Origin: a virus | Direction: 5' to 3' (one strand) | Virus record (IMG/VR): IMGVR_UViG_3300007512_000181 | Span: 1 to 25,728 of that record | Length of the DNA stretch: 25,728 nucleotides | Part shown: positions 8,848 through 17,166 of the stretch, one piece after another | How positions within the stretch are numbered: position 1 is the stretch's first letter | Layout of the letters: every line of letters begins with the position of its first letter | Made by a program: the position numbers and the translations under genes | Notes under the pieces: model-generated | The model's input: the letters and a program-made list of their open reading frames with translations, nothing else | Told to the model about the DNA's origin: nothing | Database searches by the model: none

Positions 8848-9984
8848 ATGGGACTATTAACAGAAAATAACGCACAATATTACAATGGTCAACAAACGTT
8901 TCAAGGTGACGCTATTGTTGATAAATTTACTTGCACATTTAATACTGATCTCACAGTAGACACATCGACAACTAACGCAAACTTTGAAGCGAGTGTATTA
9001 AATATTATTACAAACGTTACAACTCCATTAGTCGAAGCTACTGATTACACCTTATTACCGGGTAATATAGTTAATTTAAATGGTCTTTATGGCGCTCCGT
9101 CTGTTCAAGAAAAATTAATAATAACTCTCACTCAACCAGCAATAAACAACAACTATGGAAGTTACGAATACATATCTCTACATGATGTTATTAATAACTT
9201 TATTGTAGCATACGTAGGTAAAGATAAGATAATACCAGATATAAAAAGAACAGATGTAATGTTTCACGCAAAGCGTGGATTACAAGAATTTAGTTACGAT
9301 ACTTTAAAGAGTATAAAATCTCAAGAATTAACAGTGCCACCTAGTTTATCAGTGGTTATACCTCAGGACTATGTTAATTATGTTAAGTGCTCTTGGGTTG
9401 ATGATGTAGGAGCTAAACACATTGTATACCCAACTAGAGTTACTTCTAATCCTACAGAGTTACCAATACAAGATGCAGCTGGTATACCAACTCAAGATTC
9501 AGTTGGAAGTAACGTGGAAGATCCTAATTCTGTAACAGAACAAAGATGGGCTGAACAAAACAATACAGCTTATGACGGTTTTGATGATTACAGATATCCT
9601 GAAGCAGAGTTTGTTTTTGGTCAAAGATACGGGTTGGAACCGGAAGAAGCTCAAATAAACGGCAAATTCACTATTAATGAGAGATTAGGTAAGATGTCTT
9701 TTAGTAGTGACCTTAATGGTAAGTTAATCATACTAGAATATATATCTGATGGTTTAGCTACAGATGAAGATATGAAAATACCTAAATTCGCTGAAGAAGC
9801 TATATACATGCATATTGCACATGCTATCTTATCCGTAAGATCAAATATACCTGAATATGTGATAAACAGATTTAAGAAGGATAGAAGAGCAGCTCTTAGA
9901 AATGCTAAAATTAGATTATCTAATATTAAGATAGAAGAAATAGCTCAAGTATTCAGGAATAAATCTAAAATAATCAAACACTAA
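8848..9984 (+). CDS. Probable tail tubular / portal-adaptor protein (378 aa)
   Basis: This 378-residue protein has two parts. Residues about 1-105 are beta-rich and Thr/Asn-rich (DKFTCTFNTDLTVDTSTTNA), perhaps an outward domain. Residues about 110-378 resemble head-proximal ring or tail-tubular proteins. That part has an N-terminal helix (HDVINNFIVAYVGKDKIIPD), then HAKRGLQEFSYDTLKSI, a strand-rich core with PQDYVNYVKCSWVDD, and a C-terminal helical arm rich in Arg and Lys (NRFKKDRRAALRNAKIRLSN). The pattern of helix, core and basic helix fits adaptor rings that bind the portal, but the fold is inferred. It starts three bases after its upstream neighbour. Its TAA overlaps the next ATG by one base (TAATG), which indicates translational coupling with the 1192-aa tail protein. 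Confidence 0.62.
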   Translation: MGLLTENNAQYYNGQQTFQGDAIVDKFTCTFNTDLTVDTSTTNANFEASVLNIITNVTTPLVEATDYTLLPGNIVNLNGLYGAPSVQEKLIITLTQPAINNNYGSYEYISLHDVINNFIVAYVGKDKIIPDIKRTDVMFHAKRGLQEFSYDTLKSIKSQELTVPPSLSVVIPQDYVNYVKCSWVDDVGAKHIVYPTRVTSNPTELPIQDAAGIPTQDSVGSNVEDPNSVTEQRWAEQNNTAYDGFDDYRYPEAEFVFGQRYGLEPEEAQINGKFTINERLGKMSFSSDLNGKLIILEYISDGLATDEDMKIPKFAEEAIYMHIAHAILSVRSNIPEYVINRFKKDRRAALRNAKIRLSNIKIEEIAQVFRNKSKIIKH

Positions 9985-12900
9985 TGCCAGAAGTTAAAAA
10001 TACCTTTCTTAAGTCTAAGATGAATAAAGACTTAGACGCTAGGATATTACCTAATGGAGAATATAGAGATGCTGAAAATGTTAATGTAAGTAAATCTGAA
10101 GGAGATGATGTTGGTTCATTAGAGAATGTTCTTAGTAATATACAAGTATCAGATATAAAAACAGATGTAGTTCAAGCGGAATTGAATTACGCGAACAGTG
10201 ACTCTACTATAGTCACTAAGCCAACTGAGACTCAAATAGAACAATCTTTATATGGTTTAGAGATAATAGGTCAGTTTATGGATGTCAAGAATAATAGGAT
10301 ATTCATAATGCTAACAAATTACACTGATACCTCAGCTAACAGACTTTCTAACTTCGCAAACCCAGATCATTATGAAGAGGTTTCTCCTGGTTCTATAAAT
10401 ACAGACTTTGTTTACAAAGGCGCTGGGTGTTATATATACATGTTAGATATAAACGGTAATACCACCTCGGTTCTCGTTGGTGGTAACTTCTTAAACTTTT
10501 CCAAAACACATAAAATATTAAACATAAACTTACTTGAGGATTTATTATTCTGGACTGACGATAGAAATCAACCAAGAAAAATAAATATTAATAGAGCTTA
10601 TAATCAACCTTTTTCATCTGGTGATCCTTACTATTACAACGAAGATCATATATCCGTAGCTAAGTTCGCGCCTGTGCTTCCTATATCATTAATCGAGGAA
10701 GTAGCTAGTAACATATGGGAAAGTACAATGCAATCTGTCACTCAAGAACATTTACCAATACATTTAATAGATACTATAAGCGTTGGTAAGGTAGTGGGTG
10801 ATATAGGTGTAGAATTAAAAAGATCCTTTAGCCTTGGAACTAATGATTCGATGATAAACGTTGGAGATAAAGTTATTATAGAGGATAACAGTGGTAATGA
10901 GTATGATCATGAAATAATAGCTGTAGTTGGAGCAAATCAATTCAACATAACTCCAGCTTTCACTGTAGACGTAGAGGTTGGGTGGACCGTTAAAGTACAA
11001 AGACCAAACCCTTTTTATGACACTAATTACATAGGCGACGAGAATGTATTAAAAGATAAATTTACTAGATTTAGTTATAGATTTAAGTATGACGATAACG
11101 AATATTCATTATTTGCCCCGTTCACTCAGGAAGTATTTATACCTAAACAATTTGGTTATTTCGTAGATGACGATGAAGAGAAAGCTGGTAAGAGTGGTAT
11201 AGTTAGTTTTATGGAAAACCTAGTTGATAAAGTTAAATTCAACATAAGACTTCCTTACGTCGGTACTAACATAGAAGATATACTAAAAGTAAAAGAAATA
11301 CAAATAGTATCTAAAGCTTCTAATGAACAAGCCGTGAAAGTTATAGAGGACATTCCAACAAGTGACTTAACAAACACTCAAGATTATATTTATGAATATA
11401 ACTCTATAAAACCATATAAAACACTTCCAGAAAACGATTTAACTAGAGTACATGATAAAGTTCCTATAAGAGCTAAGTGTCAAGAGGTTACTTCTAATAG
11501 AGTCTTGTATGGTAACTTTGTGGATAAGCATACTTCTCCGGATTTTCTAGATTATCAACTAAAAATCAACAGAAAAAACATATTAAACGTTGGACCCACA
11601 CCGAGTGATCCCACTGATGTCTTTAGTCAAGTAAGAAGAGAATATCCAACACATACTTTAAAACAAAACAGGAGTTACACTGTTGGTGTAGTTTTAGTTG
11701 ACAGATACGGTAGATCATCTAATGTTATATTATCTAAACAAAATGTTACAGTTAATTCAGATAAAGTCTCAACTATATACTCTGGTTACACTAACTTTGG
11801 AACTGACGACGTTATTGATTGGCCTGGTAATGTTTTAGAAATACAATTTAACAATCCAATAAGCAATAGCGGACCAGAAGGATATCCTGGTTTATATAGT
11901 GAAACAAATCCTCTTGGTTGGTATAGCTACAAAATAGTTGTTAAACAGCAAGAGCAAGAGTACTATAATGTTTACTTACCTGGTATATTAGCTGGTGAAA
12001 TAACTTGGACTACTACACCACTTGGTCTAAACGGAGGTAGAGATGATTATGATGTAATTGCAGGTGAAACAGCTACTAATCAACCAATGTATATAAATAG
12101 CACAAAAACTTCTTTAATATCTTTATTTGGTGATAACATAAATAAAATACCTAGAAATCTAAATGACGTAGGGGCAACTGATATAGATTTTGGTAGCAGC
12201 GTCGAGTTGTTTAATAGAGTAAATCCAAATAGTTGGGATAGCGAAATTGTTGACGCTAGCGGCGCGTTAGTTAGTGGATTACCATATAATACTCAATCAA
12301 GTGTTAATAACACTTCAGATACTATAGACTTTATAAAACCATTTAAACAACTTGGGAAATGGACGACTACTAAAGGTAATGCCTATCCAGAGCAAAATAA
12401 CGTTCTTGGAGTTCCGCCTTTTGCTGACCCTTGGTACCCGTTTACAGGTGGAATTGACGCTAGTGGAGGCAGTGCGGAAGATATTATATTCAAGGATCCA
12501 CTGTATAAATCTAATGAGAATCCATTTATAGCGAGTATATCAACTCAATTTAAAACAGGAGTAAATCCTAAGCAGTCACAGAATGCAGGTAATTATTATT
12601 ATGTTAATACAGGTGAAAATAGATTAGGTGACACTACCTTAGGTGTGTACGAAACAAATCCAGTAGAATCTTTATTAGAATTATTCTGGGAGACATCTAC
12701 GGCTGGTTTGATAGAAAATGATGGATATACGTCTGGAACTAATCAATATGAAGCTTTAAATACTCTAATTGACAATGAAACTGGAAACAATGGTCCATTT
12801 TCTTTATCTGAACTAAACTTTGATCTAAAAGAGAGTGATCCTATAGGCACATTTGTAACTGATATATTTGAGATGCTTCAATCAGATGGTAATCCCTGTA

Positions 12901-13562
12901 ATGATACTGGAAATACCATGACAATTCTAAGTGTTCTAGATGGTAATGGGAATGAAAGAAAATTTGATTTTGAATTAAAACAAAACCCTAATGGTTCTAG
13001 CGACACTCTTTGGCAGATAAAAAGTAAAAAAGAATTTGTATTTTTATCAGATGCAAATACTAGAGAAAGATATGATTTTACTTTAGAAGGCACTGCTAAT
13101 GGACAAACTAACACGTTTGGATTTAAAGGGCAATTAAGTAACGAACCACCGGTAGCTCAAGTTAATTGGCCAGATGTAAGATATAATGGAGGAAGTATTA
13201 ATCCTCCAACGTTTCCAGCAGGTGATGCTTTTGAAATAGCTGGAAGATGGGGTGGAGGTTCAGGTTCTGTTGTTATAGTTGAAGCAAATGACTTTTTTAA
13301 TGGGTCTATAGCTAATAGTGAAAATTTTAAACAATTAGTATATAGTTGTGATTTTAGAACCAATATAGAAAATCCTCCAGGGTTTTTTGTAAATTATTCT
13401 CCAAACTTTTCACTAACTACTTCATCAAATGGAAGTGTAACATTAAATCTATTAAACATTGGTTTTTTTGAAGCAGAAGCTAATTTTACTTTAAAAATAT
13501 CAGATGCTAATGGTAATGGTGATTTTATAGAAAAAGACTTTAACGTTTCTGTTAAAAACTAA
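9984..13562 (+). CDS. Large tail protein resembling crAss-like 'stabilization' (muzzle-type) protein
   Basis: This 1192-residue protein opens with a signature I associate with the large tail protein of crAss-like and related podophages: FLKSKMNKDLDARILPNGEY (8-27), then RDAENVNVSKSEGDDVGSLE. Further in, LLFWTDDRNQPRKININRAY (about 187-206) and YTVGVVLVDRYGRSSNVILS (about 565-584) fit the same family, whose members form the outer tail. Residues about 610-1000 are Asn/Gly/Ser-rich and beta-like. The last 190 residues look like one or two immunoglobulin- or cadherin-like domains (NFTLKISDANGNGDFIEKDF near the end), a common surface-binding add-on in phage tails. There is no signal peptide. The start is fixed by the TAATG overlap. 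The next gene carries what looks like the remaining part of the same family, so the two may be a split pair. The exact structural name is inferred. Confidence 0.67.
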   Translation: MPEVKNTFLKSKMNKDLDARILPNGEYRDAENVNVSKSEGDDVGSLENVLSNIQVSDIKTDVVQAELNYANSDSTIVTKPTETQIEQSLYGLEIIGQFMDVKNNRIFIMLTNYTDTSANRLSNFANPDHYEEVSPGSINTDFVYKGAGCYIYMLDINGNTTSVLVGGNFLNFSKTHKILNINLLEDLLFWTDDRNQPRKININRAYNQPFSSGDPYYYNEDHISVAKFAPVLPISLIEEVASNIWESTMQSVTQEHLPIHLIDTISVGKVVGDIGVELKRSFSLGTNDSMINVGDKVIIEDNSGNEYDHEIIAVVGANQFNITPAFTVDVEVGWTVKVQRPNPFYDTNYIGDENVLKDKFTRFSYRFKYDDNEYSLFAPFTQEVFIPKQFGYFVDDDEEKAGKSGIVSFMENLVDKVKFNIRLPYVGTNIEDILKVKEIQIVSKASNEQAVKVIEDIPTSDLTNTQDYIYEYNSIKPYKTLPENDLTRVHDKVPIRAKCQEVTSNRVLYGNFVDKHTSPDFLDYQLKINRKNILNVGPTPSDPTDVFSQVRREYPTHTLKQNRSYTVGVVLVDRYGRSSNVILSKQNVTVNSDKVSTIYSGYTNFGTDDVIDWPGNVLEIQFNNPISNSGPEGYPGLYSETNPLGWYSYKIVVKQQEQEYYNVYLPGILAGEITWTTTPLGLNGGRDDYDVIAGETATNQPMYINSTKTSLISLFGDNINKIPRNLNDVGATDIDFGSSVELFNRVNPNSWDSEIVDASGALVSGLPYNTQSSVNNTSDTIDFIKPFKQLGKWTTTKGNAYPEQNNVLGVPPFADPWYPFTGGIDASGGSAEDIIFKDPLYKSNENPFIASISTQFKTGVNPKQSQNAGNYYYVNTGENRLGDTTLGVYETNPVESLLELFWETSTAGLIENDGYTSGTNQYEALNTLIDNETGNNGPFSLSELNFDLKESDPIGTFVTDIFEMLQSDGNPCNDTGNTMTILSVLDGNGNERKFDFELKQNPNGSSDTLWQIKSKKEFVFLSDANTRERYDFTLEGTANGQTNTFGFKGQLSNEPPVAQVNWPDVRYNGGSINPPTFPAGDAFEIAGRWGGGSGSVVIVEANDFFNGSIANSENFKQLVYSCDFRTNIENPPGFFVNYSPNFSLTTSSNGSVTLNLLNIGFFEAEANFTLKISDANGNGDFIEKDFNVSVKN

Positions 13563-13567
13563 ATATT

Positions 13568-15319
13568 ATGGCAGCTAGATTACAAATAAAATATTTTAAT
13601 TCATTTTGGTTGAAGAGAGCTTTGAATGGTAGGTTTGATTCTTCTGGAGATGAAAACACTGATATTCCATCTACGGTTGTAACTGGTATAGAGGCGTCTG
13701 GGTATAAACCAACTTGGCCTGGTGATCCAAATTACACTGGGTCTGATTACCCTTCGTTTGGAGCTGACGTATACACTGGCACTGACAGTATAGATAGAAA
13801 TTGGATTATTGAAGAATCTAGAATTAGAGGTGGTTATAATAACACATCGACTAGTTACGGCGCTAAGGCTTATTTAAAAGAAGATAAAAACGAACAATCA
13901 AGGTTAGATAGTAAACTAATCTACTCAGGTATCTATAACTCAACCACTTCATTTAATGAGACTAATGTTTTCTCAGTAGCCGATAATATCACTAAAGCTT
14001 TAGATCCAGCTTACGGATCTATACAGAGAATGTTTGCTGAAGATGCTAACATGATAATATTCCAAGAAAATAAAGTTAGCAATGTTTTAGTTGACAAAGA
14101 CGCTATATACTCAGCTGAGGGTGGTGGAACTGTCACCTCAACTAATTTAGTACTTGGGCAAATAACACCTTATTTAGGTGAATTTGGCATAAGTAAGAAT
14201 CCAGAGAGTTTCGCGTATTTTGGATTCAGAAAATACTTTGTAGATAGGTATCGAAATGTTGTTTTAAGGCTGTCTAGAGACGGTATTACTGAAATTTCAC
14301 AATATGGTATGGGGGATTATTTTAGAGACAGTCTAAAGCAGATTTCTGATGATTGGCAAAATTACACATCTTCTTATACTATAGTTACTTCTAGTGTAAC
14401 TTCCCCGTATTCTATAACATTAGACACGGTTGGTGAAGATTTAGATATAGGTATGCAAGTGGCTATTCAACAGAGTGGATCCCCTAAAGTTGTTAACGCT
14501 ATAGTCGTAGGTATGGATAGGAATGTAGTTTATATAAACATCGATCCAAAAAGTCCAGATTTAAACGAGAAGGTTGTCTTCACTAAGTTCGTGAAAGATC
14601 AAATAACAGGTGGATATGATACTTATGATGATTTCTACAAGTTATCGATGCAGAAAGTTTTATTAAATAAAGATAATCCAGAGGTGTTTTTACCATTTGA
14701 TCAAACTAAAATAATAGAAAGTGTAACTTACAATGGTAATACACAAACATTAGCATTTGACGAAAGTGTAAAAGGTTGGACGAGTTTCTATACTTATAGA
14801 CCTCTTTTTATGGATAGTTTAAGGAATAACTATTATACGTTTAAAACATCAGAGGTTTGGAGACACCATGACGAGACTAGTAATAATAGAACAACTTTCT
14901 ACGGTACTCAAAGCGATTCTAATATAACATTTATATTTAACGCTAATCCTTCTATAATGAAAAACTTTAACACTATAAATTATGAAGGTAATAATGGTTG
15001 GGAGATTGATTCAATAGAATCAGACTTAGAAAGTGGTATTCAAGATATTGCGAAAACAGTAAAAAGCTATGAAGAAGGTAAATATACCGATGGAGGTGTG
15101 ACTTATAACTCTGGGTTTGATCGCAAGGAAAATAGATATGTAGCTAACTTAGTTAATAACAGTCAGCAAAAGATTGGTGAAGTTGTTTTTGGAGATCAAA
15201 TGAGTGGAATTAAAGGTTACTATGTAACAGTAAAAATGTCGTTAGACACAACTACAGATCCAGGTGGAATGAAAGAATTATTCGCAGTTTCATCTAATTT
15301 TGTAGTATCATCATATTAA
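13568..15319 (+). CDS. Tail protein, probable partner of the 1192-aa stabilization-like protein
   Basis: This 583-residue protein starts five bases after the large tail protein, in a different frame. Residues about 70-100 contain SIDRNWIIEESRIRGGYNNT. Then come YSGIYNSTTSFNETNVFSVA (about 118-137), DPAYGSIQRMFAEDANMIIF (about 144-163) and ISKNPESFAYFGFRKYFVDR (about 205-224). The order of beta-strand segments with EDANMIIFQENKV and VVLRLSRDGITEIS resembles the C-terminal half of stabilization (muzzle-type) proteins in crAss-like phages. Such proteins often have a beta-propeller-like centre, but I infer that fold only from the repeated strand patterns. No membrane segment is seen. It probably assembles with the preceding protein at the tail tip. 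A receptor-binding role is possible but unproven. The start context is ATTATG. Confidence 0.63.
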   Translation: MAARLQIKYFNSFWLKRALNGRFDSSGDENTDIPSTVVTGIEASGYKPTWPGDPNYTGSDYPSFGADVYTGTDSIDRNWIIEESRIRGGYNNTSTSYGAKAYLKEDKNEQSRLDSKLIYSGIYNSTTSFNETNVFSVADNITKALDPAYGSIQRMFAEDANMIIFQENKVSNVLVDKDAIYSAEGGGTVTSTNLVLGQITPYLGEFGISKNPESFAYFGFRKYFVDRYRNVVLRLSRDGITEISQYGMGDYFRDSLKQISDDWQNYTSSYTIVTSSVTSPYSITLDTVGEDLDIGMQVAIQQSGSPKVVNAIVVGMDRNVVYINIDPKSPDLNEKVVFTKFVKDQITGGYDTYDDFYKLSMQKVLLNKDNPEVFLPFDQTKIIESVTYNGNTQTLAFDESVKGWTSFYTYRPLFMDSLRNNYYTFKTSEVWRHHDETSNNRTTFYGTQSDSNITFIFNANPSIMKNFNTINYEGNNGWEIDSIESDLESGIQDIAKTVKSYEEGKYTDGGVTYNSGFDRKENRYVANLVNNSQQKIGEVVFGDQMSGIKGYYVTVKMSLDTTTDPGGMKELFAVSSNFVVSSY

Positions 15320-15330
15320 AATAAAAAATT

Positions 15331-16044
15331 ATGAGTAACAGTTCTAAAATAGCAATGTGGTCAATGGGTGTAAGTGCTGGAACTTCAGCTGTTACTGCAG
15401 CGTGGGCACTAGGTAAAGCAAATCAAGCTAAAAATAATGCTAATACGTTAAAGCTGAGTCTGGAAGATATGGAGAAAAACAGACAATCTGTCATTAATCC
15501 ATACGCTAACATATCCAATGCTTATGAAAATATAGGTGTTGCTACTAAAGCAGCTGAGTTTGAAGCTGAGCAAATAGATATATCGTTAGCAAATACTTTA
15601 GATGCCGTTAAACAAACTGGAGCTGGTGGTGCAACCGCTTTAGCTCAAGCAGCGTTAAAAAGTAAACAAGGTATTTCAGCTGATATACAGAAACAAGAAC
15701 AAGCTAATCAGCAATTAAGAGCTAAAGGTGCTATGGATGTTCAGAAACTTAAAGCTGCTGGAGAAGAATGGAAGTGGACACAGCAAGAAGATAGAGAAAT
15801 GCAGCAATTAGATAGAATGCAAAATGAAATTGATCAAGAGAGAATGAATCAAATGCAATATAGGACAGCGGGTTTTGGAGCATTAACTGACATGGCTAGT
15901 AATTTAGCTTCATTCGCTGGCATGGGTAGTGAAGATAACAATTCTAATGATACTATGTCTTATTATGACTGGTCGGCAAAACAAGAATCAGCAGGATTCA
16001 CAGGAACAAGAGAAGATTACGACTCTTATGTAGAGAGTCTTTAA
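15331..16044 (+). CDS. Probable internal virion (ejection) protein, small
   Basis: This 237-residue protein starts with an Ala/Gly-rich, weakly hydrophobic segment (WSMGVSAGTSAVTAAWALGK, 10-29). A long helical stretch rich in Ala, Gln and Lys follows. In it are GAGGATALAQAALKSKQGIS (about 97-116) and a heptad-like region up to WTQQEDREMQQLDRMQNEID (about 149-168). A second Ala/Gly/Met-rich patch, GALTDMASNLASFAGMG, sits near 183-199. This composition is typical of small internal virion proteins such as T7 gp14 or P22-type ejection proteins, which can insert into the host membrane and help form the DNA channel. It is the first of three such genes and lies 11 bases after the tail gene. The assignment is by composition and context; there is no sequence-level proof. 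Confidence 0.6.
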   Translation: MSNSSKIAMWSMGVSAGTSAVTAAWALGKANQAKNNANTLKLSLEDMEKNRQSVINPYANISNAYENIGVATKAAEFEAEQIDISLANTLDAVKQTGAGGATALAQAALKSKQGISADIQKQEQANQQLRAKGAMDVQKLKAAGEEWKWTQQEDREMQQLDRMQNEIDQERMNQMQYRTAGFGALTDMASNLASFAGMGSEDNNSNDTMSYYDWSAKQESAGFTGTREDYDSYVESL

Positions 16045-16056
16045 TAGTAAGTAATT

Positions 16057-17166
16057 ATGAGTTATAGACAACCAAAGATAATAAAAGATACTAGCGTAGA
16101 AGCATTAAGGTCTGGTGCTACTAAGATAGCCGAAACAGGACTTAAAGCCGCCACCGAGGCTAAGAAGCAAGAGGAGTTACAAAAGATAAAACAACAAACT
16201 CTTAATGAATCATTATATGGTTTAGATTTAGATGTTTCTGCTTTACCTACAGCAGCTGATGATCAATTTGATGACGCTTTTAAATCTATGATGAATACTG
16301 AATTAGAAAGAATACACAAATTAGGTGCTGAAGCTTTAAGAACTGGAGACAACTCTACATACTTGAAAGAAAAAGCGAAGTTTGCGGCTATGGTTAAAAA
16401 AGCTCCAGCTCTGATTCAAATGATACAATCACAGGCAAAGCAAGTAAGGGAGAATGGTCCTAACCTGTTGAATGATACAAATATGAACGATCCTATGTTT
16501 TTAGAAGCTCTACGTAATTGGGATATTAAGAATGGAAAAGATATAACGCCTAGATATGTAGACGGCGAATTAATATTAGAGTTTAAAGAGGATGATAAAA
16601 CTGATCCTATTAGTAAAAGCGTAACTCCAGGAAAAGTATTTAATATAAATACAGGTAATAATTTTCAAAACGTAGAAAACGGTGGTGGATTACAATACTT
16701 GAATGTGGAACAAGTTGATAGTGGTCTTAAAAAATTCTTTGACGCAAATACTCCAACAGATTATGAAGGAACAAAATCTTCAACAAAAAAAGCTATAGAA
16801 AAAGATGATAAAAATTTAATCACACAAAATGTTGGAACTTCTTATAGAAGACAAAATGACGAACTAAGAGAAAACTTTAAAAAGCCAAAAGAAGGTTTAG
16901 ATCCATTAGATCGATATATGAACCAACAAAGCTGGCAAAGATTTGGTTTTGAAGGAGCTTGGTCTGATGCTACTGAAGAACAAAAAAAAGAACTTAGAAA
17001 AAAAATAGTTGACTTTATGATGAACACTTATGCTCACGATGATTGGGTTCAAGCTAGTTATGCTGAAGCACCAGCTGACGAAAAAATCGATGCTAGCAAT
17101 GCTTATATAAACAACACTAATGAAGGTGAAGATTGGACCATGTACCCAAGCGATAAAAAACGATAA
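16057..17166 (+). CDS. Probable internal virion (ejection) protein, medium
   Basis: This 369-residue soluble protein is rich in Lys, Asp, Glu and Asn. The first 50 residues are helical and charged (ATKIAETGLKAATEAKKQEE, about 21-40). A long helical segment extends to about 135 (TELERIHKLGAEALRTGDNS and APALIQMIQSQAKQVRENG), a mixed region follows, and the end is acidic (NAYINNTNEGEDWTMYPSDK). No catalytic motif or membrane helix is visible, and I do not recognise a specific family. It lies between the small ejection-like gene and the giant gene, and its stop is immediately followed by the giant gene's ATG with no spacer, so both are probably made from one message and assembled together. By position it parallels T7 gp15. 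The alternative is a tail-associated accessory protein. Confidence 0.55.
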   Translation: MSYRQPKIIKDTSVEALRSGATKIAETGLKAATEAKKQEELQKIKQQTLNESLYGLDLDVSALPTAADDQFDDAFKSMMNTELERIHKLGAEALRTGDNSTYLKEKAKFAAMVKKAPALIQMIQSQAKQVRENGPNLLNDTNMNDPMFLEALRNWDIKNGKDITPRYVDGELILEFKEDDKTDPISKSVTPGKVFNINTGNNFQNVENGGGLQYLNVEQVDSGLKKFFDANTPTDYEGTKSSTKKAIEKDDKNLITQNVGTSYRRQNDELRENFKKPKEGLDPLDRYMNQQSWQRFGFEGAWSDATEEQKKELRKKIVDFMMNTYAHDDWVQASYAEAPADEKIDASNAYINNTNEGEDWTMYPSDKKR

